Positions 20,333-32,309 are shown, counted from the first letter of the stretch. The stretch: 64,000 nucleotides of DNA from Davidsoniella eucalypti (GCA_004009845.1 RMBW01000006.1:548842-612841), one strand, 5' to 3'. Numbers and translations: made by a program. The notes: generated from the letters alone by a model not told the origin.

Positions 20333-23300
20333 CACTGATGGTGAAGTCAATGGGGGGATAGATAATGGAGCGAGTAACAATTTGCAAGCGAGGTTGGTAG
20401 AGTTTGAGAGGTTTAACGACGTGTGCTAAGATAGAAGATGGAGAGAAAGAGAATAAACACGAGAGGGTGGTAATGCAGTGTTGTTCTTGCCTTTTGCAGG
20501 CCGCCCTATCTACGCCATGGCGTTTGAGGCAGTAACTTCTTTAGTCCCATCGTGATACTGTGGTGGCGAGCGGTAGTAACAACTTCTTTACGCACAATTT
20601 ACACAAGTGGGCATATGAACAAGCTTGTTGTGGCACTACATTTGAAGTGGGTGGTCGTACCAGATCAGGAAGTTGCCACGGCGTTTGATAGTCGTGGAAA
20701 ATCATGATAACTCAGCAACCCAACCCTAAGTTTGTGTTCCACGTCTGATATAAAATGGCCGGAAACAGGGCACACAGAATTTGATGATCCAACAGCAAGT
20801 TTAATGTTGGTGTCACTACTAGAAGAAAAAGCACATGTTTTTCTCTGCCGCCTACAGGTTTGCTGTGCATGTTAAAGGTAGCTTCCAGAGTGACAAGCGC
20901 TTAAGGCAACAGAGGACCAGCGCAAGTTTCTGCTGAACCAAAGAATGAGAGAGTTAGAGAATCAGCCTGTAGGGAAATGTAAGCCCAGAGAACAGAAAGT
21001 GCCCAGTTTCGTTTTCAAGAATGACCTGACACCTAAGCTGAAGGAAGCCAGACGAACCAGGTACGCTGGCCGGCTGAGCTTAAATTGCCCACGGACCGTT
21101 TGGACCACAAGAAGCGACAAGATGACTGCTGTGCCATGGTGGATACCAACAGTTCAGCGGGTGAAGCAAAGGCTCGTTCACAGTTAATGCGGAGCAGATG
21201 AGACCCGATGTCCTAGCGGTCAGAGAAAAGGGCGTTGTGGCGATGACATGTTAGACAGCTTTTTGTATGTTTTCACGTGTTTTGCAGTGGGACATCTTGT
21301 TCTATTTTTTATCGTCTACTTTTATCACTGATACTAACATGTCGTTTGTATGTGTTAAAATAGGAAGAATGAATTTAAATTAAGAAATAAAGAGACAGAA
21401 TATGAGCAGTAAATCCGCAGTCTAATATAGTGCTTCAGATGCTTGGTGGGACTACTTAGCTAGTAGACTCTGTAACAGACTGCGCCCACTTCTTTACCAG
21501 CGGTTAAAGCAGCAACTCAATAGCGAGAGGCTCTGGGATAAAGAGAGTAGGCGCCGATCCCGTCCCAGTTAACACTGTCACTTGGGTTCTATCATATCCC
21601 CTGTCGTTTCCATTACAGAGCTTTTCAGGCAAGGACTGGTGGGCTAAAGACAGGACCGAGCTCCTTTGGGCTTCGAGTCTTCGAATTCATGCAATATCTG
21701 CGCCAACAATGTTCAGACATTGTCTTTTTTTCGACGTTTTTCCTTTTCCAAGTTCCTAAACGATGACAAAGTTGCTTCTCAGGACTGCGGTCGAGGCTGT
21801 CAACGTTTGAAGTTTGAAAGCAAGAACAAGCATATCCCCCCTCCTTTTCCCTCTCGTGGGTTTCAAGATAGCTAGTACGCTTACCTAAGGCACTATGCAA
21901 GGGAATGGCTAATCAATGACGACGTATGGTTGTGTACATTATCGGTGTCTATACCGGTGAATATACCTAGTACCTCGAGATGCTCTGCTGACGTTGCGTC
22001 GATATACTGCTTGGCTTGTATGCATCTAGATGCTTCACGCGTGATCCGCAGTGCCTGCAGTTGGTCTGAAGTCTTTGATTCCTAACGTCCTCATCTCTTT
22101 CATGTTCCTGGCTCCTTTGTCTCTTGATCAAGTACAGTAATAGTTAAATCTTGTTAGAAATAGACTCTCTACACATATATCACCGTCATCATATAGCTAG
22201 CAACACGAGGGAGCTGGTACGAGTCCATAATAAGTATGTATACAGTATGCTACTAGATGCCCGCCCCCTCCATCAGCAACCATCGGCTCAAGACTCCGAA
22301 ACAAGACGAAAAAAGAAAGAAAAAGGAAAATTGAGGGGCACCCCAATAAGCTATTTGCTCATTCTCAGACATTCCGCTTACTGTTCTGGGTGTACTTCTT
22401 TCCAATTCTGTTGTTTGCTTGACTTGGAGCTCTCGGAATTCGCAAATTGACAAACAACGCCTCCATCTGCCGACACATCATACACTCACTCGTCTGGTGT
22501 TTTTTTCTCTCTTTGATCTGCATACGTGACTTATTCCATCTTTCTCGCTGGTTTTCTATTTTGGAGCACAACCTCCAACACTGCTAGATCCCACTGATTC
22601 ATGGACGATGGGAGAGATGCTGTACGAGTTTAAGATATCGGGCTACGAACACTGGTGAAATGGATATTCAGCTACGGCAGTCCTTCTGGGTTGATACGAC
22701 TCCGTTCTTATTATCACAGAACCAGATTTCTTTTTTTGATTTTCATAACTGTTTACAGACAGATTTCGTACCAGAGTTTCGCTACTTTTAACGTTTGCAA
22801 AGCGTGCTGCTTACACTAAAGTTGTTGGTTAGGGTTGACAAATAACCCTCGAATATACCTGCAACCGAAACCATGTTTTCTCGATGTCACTGCTGTATAA
22901 ACCAATCCGAGAAAATCAAACAAGGCATCGCAGTACCAAAGTACTAGAGAGTCCCTCCGTGGTCTTTTTGACACGCAATGGTGTTGGCCCGGCAAAAACA
23001 CCATCGATAATGCGGCAGGCCAGACAGACGATCACTCATACTATTGTTTCTCATGTTCCCAAGCTAGCAGCGGATTCCTCTTCTCGTCTGCTGGATCTTT
23101 TGTCATCAACGGAGTGAAAAAAAGAAAAAAGGAAACCTGCGATACTCTGAACATTTCGGTACAAGCCTGAAGCAGTACATTAACTAAGCTTGTTTCTGAG
23201 GATAAGATTTGGTTCGCTTGATCAGCGTCTCCCGGGCCATACAGCGGAATGTTGTGGTTGAGAGGCTCTAGCGAGTTTTTATATTGTAACCGTTGACTTT

Positions 23301-26300
23301 GAAGGCAGCCAATTCAAATGTTTGAGAAAGCAATACTTTCTTGCTTTGTTTCGTTTTCGTGCCTACCGACTTTTAGGAACTGAGCTAGCCAGTTGCTGGT
23401 AGACAATATCTGAGTGTCAAGTGTATGAAGTGAGCCTGTCGCTGTTTCAGGGCCACTCGGTAAAAGAAGCCGCTTGTCTTTCGTGGTTGAACGGCTGTGA
23501 TAGAGCTAGACTTCCACAAAAAAGGCTAGTACGGAGAGGAGGCGGTGGAGCAAGTAAGCTGTACATATAATATCAACGGTTTTGTCATGATACGGGGCAG
23601 CTGGCTAGCTGGTTCACTCTGGTACCAGCACCGATGGAAGCGGTATCATAATCATCTCATGAGATGTCTTCCCCTCGACCCCTTCAAGCCACCAGCAACG
23701 GCCGATAGGCTGTACATACATGGATATGTACTGACTTGTCACAAGGAAAAACTAGTGGAGGGGAATGGACTCAGAGGCATAAAAGTGTGCTCAGCAAAGA
23801 GGGAGGCAATGTTGAAAGGAAAGACGATCAAACATGGGAGGCTTCAAGAAAGCCGTCGTTCACGCGGTGTTGACTTATTGGCAAGTGTCATTCATTACAT
23901 TGTATCATGGATTCCAGCTCAAAGAGAGAAGAATGAAAAATAAGAGCCAAGCCTAGATGGCCATCATTCTTCGCATTGACACTCAGTATAGAGAAGGAAA
24001 AAAAAAAAAGGTGTGCCAAGAACAGCGCCAGTTTTTGGTGTTCATGAACAGACTTCAGCTAGGCAGTTGTATCCTATTGACCGAACTACTTGTTTCCATA
24101 GTAGGGAGCAGCAAACAGACGTAATAGGGCCAGGCCCTTGATTATGTTGCCATGAACCTGGCGAGTATACCCGCTCGGAATTTCCAGGGTTACAGTTTTC
24201 AGGCCTTGGGCTCCAAGTTAAACAGCGAAGCAAGCAAGGTGAAAGAAGAGAAGATAACATCAAAGTAGAGTAGCAGTACTCAGGCCCTTTCTAATTTACT
24301 TACAGTCAAATTTCCCTCTCCCAACATATTAACGCAGTGCTAAGATGGTAATAATGAAAGCAGCACTAAGCTTTCAGTAGAGCTAATATTACTACAGTCG
24401 TGTAGTGGGATGGTGGTAGCATAGTGAGAAGAAAGAGATATACCGTTAGTACTCACCACAGACTACATATATATGTATATGCCTCCAAACTTCACATATA
24501 TGTAGGCTTGATTGTAGTTTCCCCCTTGAGGCTCTAGTTGGAGTAGCACAAATTTGGGCTTTCTAAACACATATTGCGAGAACTGTGCCTGAACTTGGCA
24601 AATATGATAATTTTGATTTGGCGGCCTGACACAGTGAACCGCCACTTCAATCTGTTTCTCACCTGGATATTGTTGTGCTGTTAGGGCGAGACTTCCACGG
24701 TGACCAAGAGCCCGTTCGAAGATACTACTTATTATCACGGGCTTATCTTGTTTAATGGATGGGATTCTTCGTTCTCTGGGACACCAACGGTAATTTCATG
24801 TATACCTGACAGAGCTGAGTCTGAGCGTTGGACATGATTCTCTACTTTGCTTACATACTCTATACATTGAGAATCCAAAAAGTAATAGCAACTCCAACAT
24901 TGCTACTTCCAAGTCTGTGAGCCTGTAATGTGTGAAGGCCTGTCAGTTAAAGTCAAGTCAGCCAGTCAAGCGGTTGAGTTAAATTAACTGGTGTCTCAGG
25001 TTCTCTCCATGCATTGTCCGAATAAGACTACGCCAAACGAGAGGATCTGGACGGTTCCCCTGGCGCTAGCCGCATTGGGACAAGCGTGGGAGGGATAGCT
25101 CTTTTCTATTCTTCTTTACGACTTGACAACAAAGAAGTTGGAGGGGGACTAGGGGGCGTGACGTTGTGAGAAGATACTTATCATTGGGAGTGGCGTTAGC
25201 GCTGACACATTCATTTGATTGGACATTGAGCTGAAAAAAAAAGAAGCAGAGAGAATGCCTGGAAAGAAAAAAGAAGGCCTAAAGATCCACGTTCGAAGCG
25301 CCTGTAATATCGTTTGGAGCTTCTCACGCTATCAACTATGGAAAAATAAGAAAGTCTGCAAATGCGGGTGGGTTGGATTAGAGTTGAGGCTAGATCGACA
25401 GTAAGCCACAAGTCTAGAATACCAACAAACCAGGTTAAAAACCCCAGAATCTCGATAGAAATATCGAAGCCAACGAGCAGTACATGATGGTGGTGACGAT
25501 GGTTTTGCTTGTTATCTAAGAGCTCCTGGAGTCGTACAGCAAAAGACACAAATCTATCTATTGTTAACCCTAACGATTACTGGGCAAACCCTACTTGAAC
25601 GTGTCGGCTTCGGATGAAATTAAGGACGGGCTTGAGTGTTCCAGGATGCCAAGGTCTTGCGTTGCACTGCAGGAGGGCGACTACAGCTATAACTAGAAGA
25701 CTGTATGGCGGGTATACCACACTAACTAGTATTACATATGTACATGTATTAGTCCAGTAACCTTGCCAGCGATTGATTGCTTGGGAAAGAGAAAGAGACG
25801 GGATTAGCCTGTGATTGCGTTACGGCACGAGGGTTCGAGAGTTTGCCTGCTGTTTCTGATTATCTGAGGGATAAAAAGGAGAGGGGGAAAGCCGGGTAGC
25901 TATATACGTATGTAGATACATACTTACATGTAGACATAACATATTATAACAACATTGCCGCGGACTGCTGTCTTGACGGCTTTGTTGGCGGCATTGACTA
26001 GCACATTTAATATGCTCTCGAGACTACATTGCTGAGTTGTAGTTTGACATGCATTTCAAATTATAGTTGGGCAGCTATTCTTGGGATGCCGAGACAGAGG
26101 AATGATAACTTGGATTGTAGGCACTACACGGGGGGTAGGAAACATAATGTAGAGATGTACATAGTACGGAGAATAGAGAGAGTCTGTTTCTTAGTGCCGA
26201 ATTCTCCGACGACGCGACGGGAGGTTGAGCGAGAGCTTCTCCAAGAACTCCCCGGCAGTATAAATGTGTATATTTGTATAGTGGGCAGAGCCAAGAAGGG

Positions 26301-27976
26301 CTTGGCAGATACAAGACTGTTGTAAGATGAGAAGAAATACGTGGAACGCAAGAGAAAGGCTGAGCGCCAGGAACGGTGCCCTGAATATATCCCGGGGCTG
26401 TCATGATAGTTGTCTACTGGTTTGTCGATAAGCCGTCGAAAGGTCTTGACATAAAATCGACAAGCGGCTGACGAAAGACAGTTCCTGAACTTGCTATTTT
26501 TAGTTGGACGGTCTGTTGGGAGAAAGTGAGGTTATTCGTAGCCCATCATAGCCAGCTCGACGTGCTCTGATTGGCCACAGCCCTAGAGCAAAAGGGACCG
26601 CTAGGAAGCGCCCAGCAGGCGCCAGGACGGGAAGCGCCGCGAATACGAACGAACTTATATGGGCACTGGAGACAGAGGGAAGATTGCTAGTACAGGTCTC
26701 TCTTCTCGAGAAGACGAATCTGGGCGAATCTCTGGTCAGGACTGGGTCTTTGTTGTTGATGGTGCTGTTTACTTGGTGGTGCTCTGCAGATTTGCATGTA
26801 GTCAGATTTAGTGGTGTGGTACAAGGCAGACCCCTTGTAAGCAGACCTGCTATAGGCTGCCAATTTAACGTCTTACTCTATTCCAAACACTATAATTTAA
26901 AAATCTAGAGCAGTCCCGCTGATAGGCTGCTGTACTCTGCACTGTGGCTTGTACTGTCTACACCAAGATGTGATTGGCTGGGTTTTCGTTTGCTTCGGCA
27001 ACACCAAGCAGCAACTCTGACTTCTGCTACTGTATTCTAATATATGCAATTGTGTGGTTCCTTATATTGCAACTACGGGCTCTAAGAGGCAAACAGAAGG
27101 GAGGAAAGAATGAAGCATATCGGGAGGCCTGGCTCGGCTCTCCTTTTCTCTCTATGATGAACGATTGTGAACCCTAACGCCATACAAAAAGAGAGAATTA
27201 ACCGCATGACGCTTGGACCACAGAAGCAGAGTCGTTTTTGTTTTTTTTGTTCATTCAACTGATTTGGAAGGAGGGGGCGTGGCTGTTTCTGCGCCACTGG
27301 GCCCGGCGCAACGGGGGCGTGTGGATAGCAGGCCCACGACTAACACCAAAGAAAGAAAGCCCGTTCTGGGTGGTTGCATCTGTCCATACTCAACTTGGTA
27401 GCTACTACTCTTCGTTGAGGGGCATCCGACATCTGGGCAACTGCCTACGAGAGCTCGAGTATAAGTTCCGTGATATCCCACCTTCTTTTGGCGAGATTGG
27501 AAAGTTATTCATCTCATCATTGCGCCTTTCCTGCCTCTACTTGACTTATATTCTTTTGGAGTTTCTTTCCATTCTCTCTTTTTTCTTCTTTTTTTTCTAT
27601 TACTTTATTTTTATAAATCGTTGATTTCGACTTTCCTTACCGAAAAAACTACATATTATACGGATGCTGTAGCTAGACGCTCATTTCTTTGTTATATCAC
27701 CCCCATTACAAGTCCGTGACTTTCAGATAACAGCCTCGTTTTATTTACTTTTTTCTTCTTCCTATCTTTCAACACTCCCAACTACTGGTTTGGCCGGCTT
27801 GATTCAGTATAACTGTGTTGCTCCTATCATATCTCCAACCTGTTGAATATCTTCGTGCTAGACGTCTCTCTTGCTGGAATCGACTTCCGCAAAGTACATC
27901 TAGACTACCTTCTTTCAGTCCTTACCACCACCACCCCTTTTTTATATCTCTTTTTGACCTCTCCAAATCCATCAAG
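20333..27976. other. 7.6 kb interval without a supported gene
   Basis: Read on both strands: no frame shows a recognisable domain, and none can be extended by plausible introns. The longest ATG-started frames are about 110-130 codons (for example 23545-23943 plus and 27238-27624 plus) and end in low-complexity sequence. It contains one CACGTG (21274-21279), scattered AT-rich palindromes such as ACATATATGT near 24491, and a GC-rich patch with GGGGGCGTGGC near 27270. The last 500 bases are pyrimidine-rich and likely form the promoter and leader of the cell-surface gene at 27977. Long regulatory DNA, non-coding RNA or decayed insertions are all possible. Confidence 0.6.
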
Positions 27977-30151
27977 ATGAAGGCCGCTTCTGTTGCTACT
28001 CTCCTCTTCGCCGCCTTGGCCACTGCCAAGCCGAAGTACCACAACCGCCACTTCCGCCGTGGCGTCTACCACAACTCGACTGCCGCTGCCACTACCAGCT
28101 CGTCCAAATCTCGGACTGCTGCCGCACTGACGTCGCCTGCTTATGACACCCAGTTGACCGGCACTGGCGCCGGCGCTGCTACCACTGGCGCTGGTATGAC
28201 CACTCTGACTGTCCTGACCACCGAGATCGCCACTATCACCTCGTGCGCTGCCTCCATCACCAACTGCCCTGCCCGTTCTGAGGACATTGCTACTATGCCT
28301 GCTTCGCAACAGGCTGTGGTTATCGTGACTAACACCGTTCTGCTGTCGACCACTATCTGCCCTATCACTGCGGCCGAGTCGATCAGCAGCTCTATCATTG
28401 CTGTTGCTGCCACTAGCGGTATCACCGGCACCACCCTGACTGCCAACAGCACCACTATCAGCACTGCTGATGCCTACAAGACTACTCCATCGGCTGCCGC
28501 CACTGGCACCGGAGTCTACGGTAACCTCCCTCTGGGTACTGGTGTCTCGTCTGCTCCTACCGTGTCTGCCAACGGTACTGCCATCTCTGATTCTGCTCTT
28601 GCTGTCCCTACTGGCACCGGAGTCTACGGTAACCTCCCTCAGGGTACTGGTGTCTTGTCTGTTCCTACCGTGTCTGCCAACGGTACTGCCATCTCTGATT
28701 CTGCTCTTGCTGTCCCTACTTCTTCCAAGCCCGTCAACAGCACTCTGCCCGTTGGTACTGGTGTCTACTCGGGTGTCATCAACCCTCAGAACACCACTGA
28801 GAGCGCTGCTGCTGTTTCCACCACCACCAGCGGCCTGGGAACTGCTGCTTCTACTGGATTCCCCAAGATCACTGGTACCGCCTCGACCGGCTTTGCTGCT
28901 TCTACTGGCTCTGGCAACTTCACCTTCTCCAACACCAAGACCAACGGCGGCCAGACTACCCTGACTGTCCTGACCACCCAGGTTGCTACCATCACTAGCT
29001 GTGCTGCTACCGTCACCAACTGCCCTGCCCGCCCCGAAGACATTGCCACTATGCCCGCTTCCGAGCAGGTTGTTGTCGTTGTCACCAACACTGTTCTGCT
29101 GTCGACCACTGTCTGCCCTGTTGCCTCTGCCTCCCAGATCTCGTCTTCCATCATGGCTGACGCTGCTACTGGCGGTATCACCGGCACCACTCTGACTGCC
29201 ACCACTACTGCCACTGACAAGGCCACTTACACTGCCACCTACTACGTCACCCAGACCTCTGCTGGAAAGACCACCGTCATTGCCTCGACCACTGTCGTCA
29301 CTGAGGAATCTTCCGCCAAGACTGGCTCCGGCTCCGACTACGGCTACGGCTCCGGCTCCGAGACCTATGCTACCGGCAAGACCACCCACACCTCTACCAT
29401 CCTTGTCACTCATACCTCCGCTGGCAAGACCACTGTTGTTCCTTCTACCACCGTTGTCACTCAGGATGCCTATGCTACCGGCAAGGCCACCCACACCTCT
29501 ACCATCCTCGTTACTCATACCTCCGCTGGCAAGACCACTGTTGTTCCTTCTACCATCGTTGTCACTCAGGATGCCTATGCTACTGGCAAGTCTGGCGGTT
29601 CTGGCTCCGATGACACCACCACCACTATCAAGGCTACGCACACCTCCACCTACTACATGACCCTGACCTCGGCCGGCAAGACCACCGTTGTCGCTTCCAC
29701 TAGCCTTGTTACTGATGCTGCCGCCAACACCGGCTCTGCCGCTAAGACCGGCTCTGGCTCTGGTTCTGGTTCTGGCTCTGGTTCTGGCTCTGGCCTGACC
29801 AACTCTGACTGCATCTGCACGGCCAGCACCGTCACTGTCACTGCCGCTGCCCAGACCGTCTACGTCACTGTTATGTCTGATGCCGGCTCTACCAAGGCCA
29901 TCGGCACTTCCACCTCGGCCTCGGCTGCTATTAAGACTGGCGCCTCTTCCGCTACCACCACCACCGGTACCTCGTATGAGAATTCGGGTGACGATACCTG
30001 CGATGAGGAGGAGGATAATGCTACTACCACCACCGATGACACTTGCGATGAGGAGGAGGAGACTGCCGCCGTCACCGCTTCCGCCTCCCTGGCCACTGGC
30101 CTCGCTGCCTACCCTACTGGCGGCATATACCACAACGGTACCAACTACTAA
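27977..30151 (+). CDS. Secreted Ser/Thr-rich repeat protein, probable cell-wall or surface protein
   Basis: Intronless 724-residue protein. The frame is open upstream, but the ATG at 27977 begins a clear signal peptide (MKAASVATLLFAALATAKP) and is taken as the start. Maturation by a Kex2-like protease after HFRR is plausible. The mature chain is rich in Thr, Ser, Ala and Gly. Repeats seen: two copies of a block with TLTVLTT, ITSC, TNCPARxEDIATMP and NTVLLSTT (from about 28199 and 28953); two 36-residue copies of TGTGVYGNLP (28502-28717); a 35-residue unit with HTSTILVTHTSAGKTTVVP, two near-identical copies plus diverged ones; and a (GS) run near 29755-29790. The tail has two CDEEE acidic motifs and no hydrophobic GPI signal. 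Heavy O-glycosylation is expected. Codon use is strongly biased to C-ending codons, suggesting high expression, and this leaves the reverse strand open too. Confidence 0.88.
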   Translation: MKAASVATLLFAALATAKPKYHNRHFRRGVYHNSTAAATTSSSKSRTAAALTSPAYDTQLTGTGAGAATTGAGMTTLTVLTTEIATITSCAASITNCPARSEDIATMPASQQAVVIVTNTVLLSTTICPITAAESISSSIIAVAATSGITGTTLTANSTTISTADAYKTTPSAAATGTGVYGNLPLGTGVSSAPTVSANGTAISDSALAVPTGTGVYGNLPQGTGVLSVPTVSANGTAISDSALAVPTSSKPVNSTLPVGTGVYSGVINPQNTTESAAAVSTTTSGLGTAASTGFPKITGTASTGFAASTGSGNFTFSNTKTNGGQTTLTVLTTQVATITSCAATVTNCPARPEDIATMPASEQVVVVVTNTVLLSTTVCPVASASQISSSIMADAATGGITGTTLTATTTATDKATYTATYYVTQTSAGKTTVIASTTVVTEESSAKTGSGSDYGYGSGSETYATGKTTHTSTILVTHTSAGKTTVVPSTTVVTQDAYATGKATHTSTILVTHTSAGKTTVVPSTIVVTQDAYATGKSGGSGSDDTTTTIKATHTSTYYMTLTSAGKTTVVASTSLVTDAAANTGSAAKTGSGSGSGSGSGSGSGLTNSDCICTASTVTVTAAAQTVYVTVMSDAGSTKAIGTSTSASAAIKTGASSATTTTGTSYENSGDDTCDEEEDNATTTTDDTCDEEEETAAVTASASLATGLAAYPTGGIYHNGTNY
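28502..28717 (+). repeat. Two tandem 108-bp repeats in the cell-surface gene
   Basis: Copies at 28502-28609 and 28610-28717 differ at only about three positions by eye. Each encodes 36 residues beginning TGTGVYGNLP. The near identity, including silent sites, indicates recent duplication or ongoing homogenisation. Confidence 0.93.
29366..29575 (+). repeat. Two tandem 105-bp repeats in the cell-surface gene
   Basis: Copies at 29366-29470 and 29471-29575 encode a 35-residue unit starting YATGK and containing THTSTILVTHTSAGKTTVV. Diverged single copies of the same unit lie just upstream (about 29225-29310) and downstream (about 29630-29715). Confidence 0.93.
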
Positions 30152-30868
30152 GCTATGAAGCGAGGCAATAGAGCATATCATGTTGTATGTTGTAAATGGG
30201 ATCGGTGTAGTATCGGCGTCACGATTGGTCGATTTTGGGAATCTGTTCTACTCAGATTTATGTGGCTTTCGTTTTTTTTTTGTTGGTTTCCTTCTACTCT
30301 ATTCTATTTTTTTCTTTTTTTTCTTGGGTTCTTTTTTTGTTCTAAGGGTGTCCTTAAAGTCGGAGAGGTGTGAGATTTTGTAACATTATAACGCAAACAC
30401 AAATGAAAGACACTCACACCTTTCAAAAATTCTTTTCTTTTCTTTTCTTTCTTTCTCTTCTATTTCTTTTTTCTTTTACTTATTATATTCCATAGCTACC
30501 GGTTGGCATGAAGGTCACAATTCCGAGTTAGCTTAGCAAATCGATTGTCGATTTGGCGTAGATATTAGTATATTAGCTGATCTATACATACAAATCTTCT
30601 TCTGTTTAACTTCTATATCCCGAGCCATATGAGTCTTAGTCTTATGTATACAATTATGCGTGTATAACAACAAGTAGCGTTTGTGTGTACGAACGCACAT
30701 CTTCTCATTTAGTAGTATTCTGTGATGAATAAACAAAGAAAACACATGTATATCTTGCAATATACAAACAGTATAGCTAGTCGTCAAGTCACGCCAAGCT
30801 GGGACATGCCGTCGTATCGTGTAGCGTCTTGGTTGCCGCTGGGTTTGAAATATATGCTTTTTCTTCGT
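30152..30868. other. Convergent intergenic region
   Basis: T-rich 3' flank of the surface-protein gene (long T and TTTTC runs at 30265-30330 and 30425-30480), then AT-rich sequence up to the prefoldin stop. No gene is supported. Confidence 0.6.
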
Positions 30869-31459
30869 TTACTTTTCCAAGTTTATGCTCTTGCCGAACC
30901 GCGCATACAGCTGCACCTTGAGTTCTGTCATATCGTCCCGCAGTGCGCTCAGCTTGTCTTCAAGCTCGCTAGCTTGCTCCTCAATACGTGCTGTGGCTGT
31001 GCCCAAGAGCTCCTGTGCCTGCTCTAGTGGGATGTGAAAGAAGGCATCGCCGATCTTGTACGGCACGGTTTCGTCTTCATCGGCGAGTTCGAGTTCAGTC
31101 GAGAGGTCGTCGAGGTCTTCCTTTTCCTTCTATAGAGTGTAGAGAAATGTCAGAGAGATGTTGGGAGCAGAATATCGTAGTCGTATGGAAGAGGGGAATG
31201 GGAGACTGACGTTTTTCGCCTTCATGGCTTCTTCGAGTATAGCTTCGCGCTGGTTCAGCCGGCTGAATCTGTTGATGCGATCTTGGTCCTCACGGCGCAC
31301 TTCGACTTCGTCGACGGCGGCCTCGTCCTCCTTCGAAAGCTATGTAGACAAAATAACAGTCACATGTCAGCAAAATAAGCGTTGACGCAGCCCTACGGCA
31401 TTGTATAGAAGCGCAATAAGAACTCTGTTGTGGATTCTCACCATCCGTCTTTGCATCAT
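30869..31459 (-). CDS. pfd4: Prefoldin subunit 4
   Basis: 135-residue beta-type prefoldin subunit from three exons: 31459-31442 (only six codons, MMQRRM), 31339-31211 and 31129-30869, all joined in phase 0. Prefoldin is a cytosolic hexamer that hands unfolded actin and tubulin to the chaperonin CCT. The sequence has the N-terminal helix (VRREDQDRINRFSRLNQRE), the conserved YKIGDAFFHIPLEQAQELL beta-hairpin region, and a C-terminal coiled-coil helix ending ARFGKSINLEK. Intron 1 has donor GTGAGA. Intron 2 has an unusual GTCAGT donor and two candidate acceptors three bases apart (TAG|AAG|G), which would add or drop one Lys. The gene is head to head with CENP-W, with 466 bases between starts. Confidence 0.93.
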
Positions 31460-31925
31460 GTTGAGGGCAATTGAAGCTGTTCGTTATGATGGTTTCATGC
31501 CTAAGAACCTCTCAATCAAGCGCTTCCTTGACTCTCGATACGCCGATTTCTCGATCCAATTGCTGGCCCGTCTTGTTGTGGTGGGGCTGCTCGCGTTGAA
31601 CGAGGGGCAAAGATTTGGTAGCCTTGCATGTGAAGAGTAAGCTGTGATTGGCTTAGAATCCCACGCGACCAAAAAGAATGAGATGGCTTTAGCTTCTAGG
31701 CTTTGCGCGTAATGGCAAACCTCAGCCTTGCGAATGTAAACAAACCTAGGCAAACTAGGCAAACAACAAAGGCGTGAAGTCATCACGAGCTTTGTCTTTG
31801 TCTTTTTCAGTCATGGATTTTTTTTCCCACTAATCACTGCAATTTACAAGTTACATACAATTCACGACAGGGAAATAAAATAGACTCTATTTTATTATTA
31901 TTACCAGTAGGTGTTTTGAGCTTCA
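31460..31925. promoter_or_regulatory. Shared divergent promoter region of prefoldin 4 and CENP-W
   Basis: 466 bases between two divergent start codons. Contains an ACGCGA at 31663-31668 close to the MBF core, and an AT-rich stretch just before CENP-W. No gene is seen; individual control sites are not proven. Confidence 0.5.
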
Positions 31926-32309
31926 ATGGCTCCAGGCCAAAAGCTTTATCCGCGGGGAACCGTGAAGAAGATTGTCAAGGCACATTCAAACTGCAACTTG
32001 ACCAAGAGTGTCGATGTCCTCGTACGTACTTCATATCCTAGAGTATACCCTGTACAATGCTAATTGAGTCTTGCTAGATATTCATGGACTACCTTATGTT
32101 CATGGAGAAGCTCGTCAAAGAAGCTTCGATTGAAACAAAGTCTAAAGGCGAAAAGAACCTGACTCCAGCTAGTGTCAATAAAGTCGTTGCTGTAAGTCTT
32201 GTTGCTCTATAGTAGAGTATCTGGCTCTGTAAGTCTAAACGGGGAATTCTCCGTACTAACAAGATGCGTTGTTCTCTTTTAGGATTCACTACTCAAGTTC
32301 AAGGGTTGA
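31926..32309 (+). CDS. Inner kinetochore histone-fold protein CENP-W (Wip1)
   Basis: 78-residue protein assembled from exons 31926-32021, 32078-32191 and 32283-32309, all in phase 0 (donors GTACGT and GTAAGT; branch-like GCTAAT and ACTAAC). It is too finely split to show as one open frame. Exon 1 encodes KLYPRGTVKKIVKAHSNCNL, exon 2 IFMDYLMFMEKLVKEAS, and exon 3 ends DSLLKFKG. This is the compact histone-fold layout of CENP-W: basic N-terminal RGTVKKIVKAHS helix, long central helix, short C-terminal helix with a final LLKFKG. CENP-W pairs with CENP-T in the centromeric nucleosome-like CENP-T-W-S-X unit. The length matches the family. It is the third inner-kinetochore gene in this window. Confidence 0.88.

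Noticed and set aside
23545..23943. 132-codon plus-strand frame in the 7.6 kb gap
   Set aside because: Composition is unremarkable, there is no domain or signal, and no flanking splice sites extend it; expected by chance in that length.
25825..25850. GGGTTCGAGAG resembling a tRNA B box
   Set aside because: No matching A box, acceptor stem or anticodon arm could be built around it.
27238..27624. 128-codon plus-strand frame ending in a Phe/Tyr-rich run
   Set aside because: The tail is a translated T-rich leader tract; most likely promoter or leader of the surface-protein gene.
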